DNA of 64,000 nucleotides from Adiantum capillus-veneris. Its lineage: Eukaryota; Streptophyta; Polypodiopsida; Polypodiales; Pteridaceae. The notes beneath the pieces were generated by a model that searched no databases, was not told where the DNA came from, and saw only the letters and a list, made by a program, of their open reading frames with translations. The stretch is from the NCBI GenBank assembly GCA_014529385.2, contig CM043954.1, positions 3,728,501-3,792,500 on the forward strand, written 5' to 3'. A program made the position numbers and the translations under genes. Positions 56,233 through 64,000 of this stretch are shown here, piece by piece (position 1 is the first letter of the stretch; each line of letters starts with the position of its first letter).

Positions 56233-56972
56233 TGTAACAAACTGTTGACATGTCAAAGCCTAAAGAATGGAGCCAACTTACAGATGTGACCGAGGGGCCT
56301 AAACTGTCACAAAGTGATGACATGGCTGCCCGAGAGCAGAAACCCTAACCCTAATTTCTGCAAGAAACCCTAACTGCTGAAACCCTAATTCTGGAAACCC
56401 TAACCCTAAAACCTGTAAACCCTAATTCTGAAAACACTAACCCTAAAACCTGTAAATCTTAATTCTGAAAACCCTAACCCTAAAACCTGCAAACCCTAAT
56501 TCTGTTGCCAGAAACCCTAAAACTACAAAAGCCCAAACCCTAACCCTAAGGGTAGCAAGGAGATTTCCGAAAATTGCGCTGGCTAATGACGTGGCAGACT
56601 GTACGGATTTTCGTGATTTACGCTGACAGCTTTTTGGCTTTGCTTTTGGACCAGAAGCTTTTGAGTTTTAAAGGCTTTTTATTGTAACTGCTTTTCAGGC
56701 CAAGGGCCTTTAAATATGAGGCTAGGGCTCATTCTTTGGCATGCTTCCTGGAGAAGGTGCAGAGTTTGGAGTACCGGCTTGTATTTTGATGATACAATAT
56801 AAAGAAATACCGAAAGGGGTGCCAAGGTTTGGGGCCAATACTCTATGGGGTGGAATTCCGCCACTCCGTGCCGCGTGTCGTCTCTCTCTATTTCAGTTCA
56901 GTTGTTATTGAAGTGCTAAAAGTCTATTCAGTCTGTTCTTTTCTATTGGCACGTGGTGTCGACCTTGTGACA
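56233..56972 (+). repeat. 5' LTR of element I (740 bp)
   Basis: TGTAACAAACTGTTG ... CGACCTTGTGACA. A telomere-like array lies at about 56,338-56,560, and a TATA-like TTTAAATATGAG at about 56,709. Confidence 0.92.
56338..56560 (+). repeat. Telomere-like array in the 5' LTR of I
   Basis: Some 15 AAACCCTAA / ACCCTAACCCTAA blocks separated by TTCTG and CCTGTAA linkers. The plant telomere unit is CCCTAAA. Not a chromosome end: it is bounded by LTR sequence and repeated in the other LTR. Confidence 0.9.
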
Positions 56973-57142
56973 ATGGTATCAAAGCATCAACCGTGTGCTT
57001 TTCTGAAAGCATACGGGTCCTACAAAAGAGCAGGCAGAGCTATTGGAATTTTATTCGAGGTATCTTTGCCCTCCAACCCGGACTTATTAGCCACTCCCAC
57101 CCTTACTTCATCACGCACCGGGCGCACTCCTGTCTTCACCAC

Positions 57143-57595
57143 TCATGTCTTCAAGGCATAAGCCATTAAGATCACTTGCAAAGAAGGATTCCATATTTGT
57201 CTCGAGTCACTGTTTTTTCTCAAAAGCAATGCCATGCAGGTGTTGATGTCTATAGCTACCAAGCCGCACACTCCAAGTAATTGGCAAGCTTTCAAGAAAA
57301 AAATTTGTCCGAAGTTATATGGTTTCTGACATCTTCTTTCGGAGTGCAACTTCTGGCAGAGTGGGGTATCCTGAAATGCTTGCCAGGGAAACCCTAGCAG
57401 ATTATAACTTGAAATTTCTCGACATCTCTCAATAGATGTCTCTTCACGAGCAGATGACTTGGAGGTTCGGTGTGATTGCTCTCTCTTGGGACTACCATCA
57501 CCGCCAAAGAAACATTGTCTGTCCAAGAGCTGATGGACCATGCTGTGCTCGGCTACGACCTCATGGAAGGAACCTAACCCTAATTTTCGGTGCAA
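57143..57595 (-). CDS. Unassigned ORF in element I, 150 aa
   Basis: An open frame on the strand opposite the element. It begins MHRKLGLGSFHEVVAEHSMV and has two Cys-rich stretches (KACQLLGVCGLVA). No family recognised, no homolog elsewhere in the window. It is probably a chance frame but is the longest in the interior. Confidence 0.2.
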   Translation of the reverse strand: MHRKLGLGSFHEVVAEHSMVHQLLDRQCFFGGDGSPKREQSHRTSKSSAREETSIERCREISSYNLLGFPWQAFQDTPLCQKLHSERRCQKPYNFGQIFFLKACQLLGVCGLVAIDINTCMALLLRKNSDSRQIWNPSLQVILMAYALKT

Positions 57596-57829
57596 TTTTC
57601 AAGATGGAAAGTCAGTCGACTTTTCGAGCTCACGAGATTGCTTTTTAAGTTTGAGTTCTGTTTGATCTTGTTTGGTGATCCTGTTTGAAGCTTTGTTTGA
57701 AATGGATGGTATCTGTTTTGAACTTGTCTTGGTGCCGATTTGAATTGTTTGACTCTGGTTTTAAAATTGGTTTCAATGATTAGTGATTTTACTCCCGGGT
57801 GGAGTAGTGAGAAAAGATGTTTGAGAATG

Positions 57830-58190
57830 CTTGTTCATACTCATGGCCCGAACCCTTGTGGTTATTTGCGGGGGGAGTATTGAATAATTGAAAAGTGTTG
57901 TTTTTACTCATGGCTCGGACCCTGTGGTTATTTACGGGGGAAGTATTGTTGTTGTTACTCATGGCCCGGACCTGCATGGTTATTCGGGGGAAGTATTAAG
58001 AAGTTTGAGCAGTGGTTACTCTCAGCACCTCCAAACGACGCAGGCTGCGGTGTAGGGAGCGTTTGGTTGTAAAAGGCCTCTATATCTCATGGCTCGGACC
58101 TTTTTAAGTTATTTGCGGGAGGAGTGATGAGGGCGTCGTTGAACAACTCATGGCCTAGACCCGGATGGTTATTTGCGGGGAAGTGTTCAT
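57830..58190 (+). repeat. Tandem/interspersed motif block in element I
   Basis: About five copies of a core CATGGCCCGGACC..TGGTTATTTGCGGG followed by GGGAAGTATTG, separated by 25-100 bp. No coding frame. It may be a structural or packaging region. Confidence 0.7.
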
Positions 58191-58394
58191 CAGCGATTTT
58201 ATGTTTCTATGTCTTGTAACATACATATGTGAGCATTTGTGTTGCATTGTGATGTGCCAACCAATGAAAATTCCTAATTGGATGAGATTGCCTGGGTATG
58301 TAATTTTTCTAGTGCATCAAGACACCCGTGGAAGATCAGTACGATCTGGGTGTAATGGCTAATTTTACTACGCCGGAATATCAAGAGTTCCGAT

Positions 58395-58535
58395 CTGGAC
58401 GAAAGGAGATGCTAACTCCTTGATCAAAAGAGCAGAAAGGAGAAGCTAACTCCTTGATCAAAACAGCTGAAAGGAGAAGCTAAATCTTTGATCAAAGGAG
58501 CAGAAAGGAGAAGCTAACTCCTTAATAAAAAGAGC
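58395..58535 (+). repeat. 36-37 bp tandem repeat in element I
   Basis: Four copies of GAAAGGAGAAGCTAACTCC..TTGATCAAAAGAGCA, about 100 bp before the polypurine tract. Confidence 0.8.
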
Positions 58536-58642
58536 AAACTGATTGTCCCTTGGAATGACCCTCGAAAATTTTTGAGAGAACTTGAGTTGTTTTGCAGATA
58601 TGTTGTAATCGCGAACGATTCCTCTCTTTCAAGAAGGGGAGA

Positions 58643-59382
58643 TGTAACAAACTGTTGCCGTGTCAAAGCCTAAAGAATGGAGCCAACTTACAAATGTGGC
58701 GGAGGGGCCTAAATTGTCACAAAGTGATGACGTGGCTGCTCAAGAGCAGAAAACCCTAACCCTAATTTCTACAAGAAACCCTAACTGCTGAAACCCTAAT
58801 TCTAGAAACCCTAACCCTAAAACCTGCAAACCCTAATTCTGAAAACCCTAACCCTAAAACCTGTAAACCCATATCTGAAAACCCTAACCCTAAAACCTGC
58901 AAACCCTAATTCTGTTGCCAGAAACCCTAAAACTGTAAAAACCCTAACCCTAACCCTAAGGGCAGCAGGGAGATTTCTGAAAATTGCGTTGGCTGATGAT
59001 ATGGCAGGCTGTACGGATTTCCATGATTTACGCTGACAGCTTTTTGGCTTTGCTTTTGGACCACAAGCTTTTGAGTTTTAAAGGCTTTTTACTGTAATTG
59101 CTTTTCAGGCCAAGGGCCTTTAAATATGAGGCTAGGGCTCATTCTCTGGCATGCTTCCTGGAGAAGGTGTAGAGTCTGGAGTACCGGCTTGTACTTTGAT
59201 GATGCAATATAAAGAAATACCGAAAGGGGCGCCAAGGTTTGGGGCCAATACTCTTTGGGGTGGAATTGCGCCACTCCGTGTCGCGTGTCGTGTCTCTCTC
59301 TTTCAGTTCAGTTGTTATTGAAGTGCTAAAAGTCTGTTTAGTCTATTCTTTTCTATTGGCACATGGTGCCCGCCTTGTGACA
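58643..59382 (+). repeat. 3' LTR of element I (740 bp)
   Basis: Same ends; telomere-like array at about 58,748-58,962. It differs from the 5' LTR mainly by C/T and A/G changes. Confidence 0.92.
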
Positions 59383-59387
59383 TAGTC

Positions 59388-60240
59388 AGCTGGCGCTGGA
59401 TGCCCTTTGATTTGCACCACTGTGCAAAGTCCTTCACGGTGAACTCACCTCCTCTGTCTGAGCGAATACATTTGACGTACAAGTCCTTCTCCTTTTCAAC
59501 CATCGTCTTCCAATTTTGAATGAAATTGAAAGCCTTCGACTTGAGCTTTAGGAACCAAGCCCAAGTGTACCTGCTGAAATCATCCACAAGCACAAGCAAA
59601 AACTGTGAGCCAGAAAATGAAGGAGTGCTCATCGGGCCACATAGATCAATGTGAACCAGTGCAAGTTGTGCCGAAGCTCTATTGGATGCCTGCTTCAGAA
59701 AGGCAACCCCGTGTTGCTTGCCCATCTAGCAAGCCTCGCATAGCCTGATGAGGAGCGTATCGCTGGTAAACCCTCCACCATAGAGGTCCCTGCTGAAGCT
59801 GCTGATAACATAGATGTCCAAATCGTCCATGCCATAGAGAAGAAGACTCTGTGGTCCTAGACAGAAGAGCAGTGAGGCAGTAAAGGGAACCATCGTGCTC
59901 ACCGCGTACAAGGACAGTACCTGTCGTAGAATCAAAAATGGTGACTGTGCCACTCCCAAAGTGTATGTCAGCTCCCTGAGAGTCCAAACTCGACACAGAG
60001 AGGAGGTTGAAGGCCATGTCCGGAACAAAAAGCACCTCCACTGAACTGAACTTCGGGTCTGATGTAGAACGAAAGAGGGTAATCTGCTTGTGCCGGACAT
60101 TGGAATCTCATGGTTGTCACCCATAGTGACGGTCTGCCCATGAGTCTCCCTGAGAGAGCTAAACCATGACTGTTGGGGAGTCATGTGAGTGGTGGCTCCA
60201 CTGTGAACAACCCAAGTACCTGAGTGTGATGTAGCAAGAG
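59388..60240 (-). pseudogene. Element J protease and integrase front part
   Basis: Reads TWVVHSGATTHMTPQQSWFS at 60,220-60,160: the protease triplet is HSG (60,205-60,197) in place of DSG. Then VPDMAFNLLSVSSLDSQGA (59,990 region), SLWHGRFGHLCYQQLQ, and the integrase core VHIDLCGPMSTPSFSG, VLVDDFSRYTWAWFLK and IRSDRGGEFTVKDF. At 59,388 it is cut by element I. Frameshifts occur near 60,040 and 59,720. Confidence 0.82.
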
Positions 60241-60607
60241 CGTGGCCGTCGTCGCGACAAGAGCGGTCCCCGCCGTCTCGTGAGAGGCTACAACTGCAGT
60301 CGAGGCTGTCTGCTTCTCCCTTTTGGCCTCGTCTCGCTTCTTCTTTCTACATTCTGATTCTCTATGCCCTTTCTTGTGGCAATGGCAACATTCGATGTCC
60401 TTGTTCTTCTTCTTCTTACCTTTACCTTTCTTGTTACCTCCTTGAGCTATCAAAGCTCCTTCTGCATCAACATCACCTCCGGCTCGGAATGCGGAGTGCC
60501 CCTCAATCTGTCTAAGGGAAGGGAGAATCTCGTCCCAAGTGCAAAAAGAGGTACATCCAGATGTGAGCAAACTCTGAAAATAGGGATCAAAGCGTGGGGG
60601 AAGCTTT
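60181..60607 (-). pseudogene. Element J gag, C-terminal part with knuckle
   Basis: Reads LPPRFDPYFQSLLTSGCTSF, then CTWDEILPSLRQIEGHSAF, a Lys-rich tract, and the CCHC knuckle CCHCHKKGHRESEC. It is continuous with the protease after THMTP in another frame. The upstream Met at 60,750 lies inside the inserted sequence and is not its start. Confidence 0.8.
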
Positions 60608-61143
60608 ATATACCTAGATGAATCCAGGATAAGCCCAGATTCACCCTTAAAGGAAAGTGCAAGGTATAGACCCATGGTAGTCACCCACAAGACAATATAA
60701 CCATCAGCTCCATCATGCATAGTATTGACTAAATACCACGACATACCCACTAACGTCGTCAGTGCCCAATAGTGGATGTAGAACTAGGTACTAAAATATG
60801 CTCCCAAACACCACACACCACACACACACACACGCAAATGAGCATACATCAACACAAAGTTCAACGTATTGAGTTTCTGTCATGACTCTAGAGATCAAGG
60901 GCAGACTCAGCCAAAATGAAGCATTAAATCGAAAAAATTAGCACAAAAATGAGGTAGTTGATAGGGCATACGCACCACAAAAGATAGAAAGAATTAGCAC
61001 AATATCAACTGGTCGTAACTCGAACGAAAACTTCACAATGTGAAGTCTGCATGTCCGCTATACGACTAAAAAATATACCTAGATGAATCCACGATAAGCC
61101 CAGATTCACCCTTAAAGGAAAGTGCAAGGTATAGACCCATGGT
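60608..61143. mobile_element. 536-bp insertion with 71-bp terminal direct repeats in J gag
   Basis: Direct repeats 60,608-60,678 and 61,073-61,143 differ at about one base. Between them are 394 bp of unassigned sequence including a short CA run. The insertion splits the gag frame between ...SARMAGL and ...KLPPRFDPY, which are adjacent in other copia gags. Its ends are not TG..CA, so it is not an ordinary LTR element; it could be a partial duplication or an unusual small element. Confidence 0.6.
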
Positions 61144-61724
61144 TAGAGGCCAGCCATGCGTGCGGAGGTGATGTCGCCTTTGGTAGAGACAAGGTCGTCC
61201 CAAAGTTCCCGCATGCGGCAGGTCAACCCATCAAGTGAGTTGAACTCCTTGAACTCGAGGTTGTACAACTCCCGTTCAAGTGTGATCTGTCTGGCTGAGG
61301 TCTCCTCAAACTGTTCAAGAATCCGTCTCCACAATGAGATGTGCATGCTCCTCTTTGGAAACTACCTTCATGATGCGGTCCGAGAGGTTCATCATAAGAC
61401 TCGTATGTCCCGATCAACCCACTCGTCGATCTGGGCTGGAGTGGATGCGAGAAGGGAAGGCTGAGTAGCCAAATGGGTGAAATCATTCAACCATTCCCAG
61501 AGTCGATAGTAGGCAATGATTGTGCGGACTCGTGTCCTCCACACAAAATAGTTGTGTAAATCCAACTTCTTCTCCTCAGCAAACTGGGTGAGGGCATAAT
61601 TGTTGGATGTAGCGTTGGCAGATGCCGATGTAGTCGTAGAAGTGGAAGTAGCCGTAGTCGCAGAAGACGTAGTGGCCCCCTTTTGGGACTGTTATTGTTG
61701 TCCCTTCTGATTCGAAGTCGGCAT
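61143..61724 (-). pseudogene. Element J gag, N-terminal part
   Basis: The ATG at 61,724-61,722 starts MPTSNQKGQQ, then a TAA, an Ala/Thr/Ser-rich tract and LTQFAEEKKLDLHNYFVWRT. After frameshifts comes EQFEETSARQITLERELYNL, then LDGLTCRMRELWDDLVSTKG and DITSARMAGL. This is the UBN2-type gag of copia elements. Confidence 0.75.
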
Positions 61725-62576
61725 GTCACGTGCTCAAAGAGAAGTCCCAAAGGTAGATCGAGAAGATCGCAAGTCGTCGATGAAGATACCGTTCCCAAGG
61801 CCGTAGCAGTCCAAGATAACCGCACAGACAACCACCGAAGGGTGTCCTGACGAGCAAGGGATGGTTCAACCTCACAAGAGGTAAAAATTAAGCGTGTTGT
61901 CCGCCCAAAAACGCTGCAAAGGGTGCTGAAAACGCTGCTGTAATAGAAATTTTCAGAGTGCATGTACGCCACCCATCTCTCCTGCAGAGTGTCAGAGGAG
62001 AGGGTTCTCGCACTTTTCAGCTATCGAGGGGCTGAAAACAGATAAAAAACAGCAAGTAATAAGTACCGAAAATGGTGCCGATTGGGTGTAGATACCCGTC
62101 CAAGGTGTAGATCTGCAAGTTCCAGGATGTAGAAGACTCCTGGGTGTTCCTTGGCCGCTCCCTTAGGTGCACAAGATCAGCGTTTTGTGTAAAACGCCGC
62201 AAATCACCAATAACGCCAACAAAACACAGAAAAACACAGCAAGATCTGCAAAACGCAGATCTGTCCAAAAACGCTAGGAATTGCAAAAACGCAAGGAGAT
62301 GTTGCTGCCGGTTTTGGTGCAATTCTGCTGCAAGAGGGAAGCGCTAGGGAGAAGGATGAAGATCAAGGCTAAAGATGCAAAAACGCTGTTGTTCTTGAGA
62401 AAACGTTAGGGCTGAAAAATGCTAATCAACGTTTTTGAGATCCGCCCCGATGAAAACCGGCAGAAGTGCTAGCGCTAGCCTCAGGAGGAGAGGTCGATGG
62501 AGATTCTCTGTTGTTGGCAACTGATATCATGTGAGAGTGAGCAGCGGAAACAGTGTGAGCCAAACGCGCCGAAAAC

Positions 62577-62625
<49 letters not shown>

Positions 62626-63000
62626 CAAGTGCTCTGCAAATAATGCTCTCAATACACAATCTCAATCTGAATGACTACAAGACCCTAAGCATTCTATTTA
62701 TAGAATCTTAGGTTGAGGTAGGGCAAAATGTGTAACTGGTGCAAAAAACATAAAAGCTCAAAAATGGCTAAAAATGTGTGCACCAATCAGAAAATGACCG
62801 GCCGGACACGTGCTAAAAGTGTCCATGCGATCTACATGATGTGCGATGCGTGGCCAACCCGGGACAATCACTAGCCGTACAAAATGGCGAAGCAACGGTG
62901 GTGTAACTCTAACATAATGTTGGATTCTTGATGGTTCTTGGTTCTTGAGGTTCTTCTTTAGGTTCTTCCCTTGAGTTTGAGGAGCCGAAGCACACACAGA
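61725..63000 (-). other. Leader of element J
   Basis: Non-coding region between primer site and gag start. It is rich in the word AAAACGC or AAAACGTT (about ten times, 61,905-62,580) and holds a GA microsatellite at 62,581-62,622. Confidence 0.6.
62581..62622. repeat. (GA)21 microsatellite
   Basis: Uninterrupted GA run in the J leader. Confidence 0.95.
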
Positions 63001-63013
63001 GCTTTGATACCAA

Positions 63014-63116
63014 TGTCAGATGCAACCGAAGAGAATAAGGATTTTCTCAAATCTAGTACTCGCACACAAACACAAGGGACTCTTTACTTCACTTGAAAGA
63101 ACTGAATTGAACTGAA

Positions 63117-63183
<67 letters not shown>

Positions 63184-63330
63184 ACAAGGATGTCGGGTAC
63201 CCTCAAGGGCCCCCTTGCTATGTACCCAGAGCAAGCACTTTCTTTATGCTTGCACAAATGCTACTACAATGGTTGGATACTAAAATGTTGATGCTAATGG
63301 GTACTGTTGCTACTAATTTTGGGTAATGGT
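63014..63330 (-). repeat. 5' LTR of element J (outer edge not located)
   Basis: The left edge TGTCAGATGCAACC adjoins the primer site. The right edge is uncertain; no second LTR is in the window to compare. It contains a GA run of about 59 bp at 63,121-63,179. Confidence 0.55.
63121..63179. repeat. (AG)n microsatellite
   Basis: Uninterrupted AG run in the presumed LTR of J. Confidence 0.95.
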
Positions 63331-63379
63331 ACTGACATTTTGAAGGGTTTTGAGGTATTGAGGTACTAAAGGGGACTAT

Positions 63380-63790
63380 GTCGACGACCGGTACTGCGGG
63401 TTCTATGTCGAAAACGGGGAGGTCGACGACGAGATCTATGTCGAAGACGATGAAGTCGACGACGAGGTACTGAGGGTCTTTGTCGAAGACGGTGAAGTCG
63501 ACGACGGTAATATGTCGAAGATGGTAAAGTCGACGACGGTTTTGTGTCGAAGACGGTGAAGTCGACGACGGTTTTGTGTCAGAGACAGTGATGTCGACAA
63601 CGGGTACTGCTGGTCTATGTCGATGACGACGATGACGATGGTAACTGTGACGATGACGGCGCCGTCATCAAGTCCGAGACTACGCTGACGATGACAAAGG
63701 TGTCATCGTCAAGATAGGGATCTGCGATGACGATGACGAAGGTGTCGTCGTCACGATAGGGATCTGTGACGACGATGATGGTGCCAACGA
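63380..63790 (+). repeat. CpG-rich minisatellite block
   Basis: Six to seven copies of a ~31-bp unit GTCGAAGACGGTGAAGTCGA followed by CGACGG (63,380-63,602), each with GTCGAC. Then comes a (GACGAT)n-like stretch to 63,790. In frame it would give Val-Glu-Asp-Gly repeats, but no frame is sustained. The high CpG density differs from its surroundings. Confidence 0.8.
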
Positions 63791-64000
63791 CGACAGCGTC
63801 AAGGCTGAAAAGTGAAAACGCTAAATGCTCTGCTGGAGATGTGCTACTGTGGCGGTATTGCGGAATGGATCTACAACTGCTTCACCGGACTAGGGCTGAA
63901 ATGCAAAAACGTTGCTACTCTGGCTCGAATTTGAAAACGCTAGGACGATCTGGGTCTTGACAGGGAAACTGACAAGGATCTACAACCAGAGGATGCGGGT
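63791..64000. other. J-leader-like sequence at window edge
   Basis: Has AAAACGCT and AAAAACGTT words and GATCTACAAC similar to the J leader at 61.9-62.6 kb; possibly the leader of a second J-type element. No gene seen. Confidence 0.35.

Larger units (their letters stand above)
56233..59382 (+). mobile_element. Non-autonomous LTR element I with telomere-like LTRs (3,150 bp)
   Basis: Two 740-bp LTRs (56,233-56,972; 58,643-59,382), perfect target-site duplication TAGTC (56,228-56,232 and 59,383-59,387), primer site ATGGTATCAAAGC at 56,973 and tract AAGAAGGGGAGA at 58,631-58,642. The 1,670-bp interior has no retroelement protein motif, only short unassigned frames and tandem repeats. It is inserted in the integrase of J. 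Confidence 0.9.
56084..63013 (-). mobile_element. Ty1/copia element J, truncated, with element I inserted
   Basis: Its 5' LTR edge is at 63,014 and the Met-tRNA primer site on the minus strand is TTGGTATCAAAGC at about 63,013-63,001. Downward from there come leader, gag, protease and integrase. The element ends in integrase at about 56,084, next to fragment K; RT, RNase H and the 3' LTR are missing. Element I interrupts integrase between 56,232 and 59,383. Confidence 0.82.

Noticed and set aside
56338-56560. A chromosome end or internal telomere scar
   Set aside because: The array is bounded by LTR sequence, duplicated in the other LTR, and mixed with non-telomeric linkers.
58395-58535. CRISPR-like array
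   Set aside because: Units are contiguous without unique spacers, and this is a plant-type retroelement interior.

Overview
The window looks like nuclear DNA of a land plant with a large, transposon-filled genome. The evidence is plant-type Ty1/copia and Ty3/gypsy retrotransposons with initiator-Met-tRNA-like primer sites, a Tourist-like MITE, long GA/TC/GT microsatellites, a spliced GT4 glycosyltransferase gene of a type known from Arabidopsis, and telomere-like CCCTAAA/CCCTAA blocks. A fern or other non-angiosperm is plausible from the element style and microsatellite load, but this is a guess. I saw no rRNA, tRNA, CRISPR array or bacterial feature.

Layout, left to right. 1-600: a minus-strand retroelement fragment with an integrase C-terminus running into a retropepsin-like domain. 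About 1,060-4,740: a decayed long ORF (N-block, charged middle, coiled coil, C-block) that I do not recognise; a second copy lies at 37,480-40,560. 4,765-5,239: a dispersed repeat, also found around 23.6/30 kb. 5,766-9,394: a non-autonomous copia element with three 190-bp-class LTRs inside one perfect target-site duplication (TSD, CATCT); its gag-protease is fused to a remnant of the reverse transcriptase tail. 11-11.97 kb: the end of another copia LTR plus leader. 11,974-22,548: old copia element A (minus), carrying a MITE in its RNase H region and a nearly complete relative, element B (14,900-20,024), inserted in its integrase (TSD AGATT). 23,626-29,965: a gypsy-type element E without reverse transcriptase, inserted in the dispersed repeat. 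30.8-34.15 kb: a minus-strand gypsy/chromovirus polyprotein (D) meeting, head to head, a 5'-truncated plus-strand copia (C, 34,146-36,999) of the A/B family. 41,174-43,778: a compact copia-like element F (TSD AATAG). 44-50.5 kb: two copies of a repeat with Lys-rich coding blocks, around a weak gag-like stretch.

52,912-55,160 holds the only host gene I can support: the last four exons (minus strand) of a GT4-family glycosyltransferase, including one GC-AG intron. Its upstream exons are not visible. From 55,262 to the right edge the DNA is again nested retroelements: a gypsy gag/protease fragment (K), copia J (minus), and element I (56,233-59,382, TSD TAGTC), whose 740-bp LTRs carry telomere-like arrays and which lies in J's integrase. 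The J leader and LTR and a CpG-rich minisatellite end the window.

Most coding segments are decayed: in-frame stops, frameshifts, and altered catalytic residues in five of the eight retropepsins. The best-preserved polyprotein is B's, with two nonsense changes and a gag frameshift. No autonomous intact element is present, so the window records repeated nested insertion into the neighbourhood of one gene.
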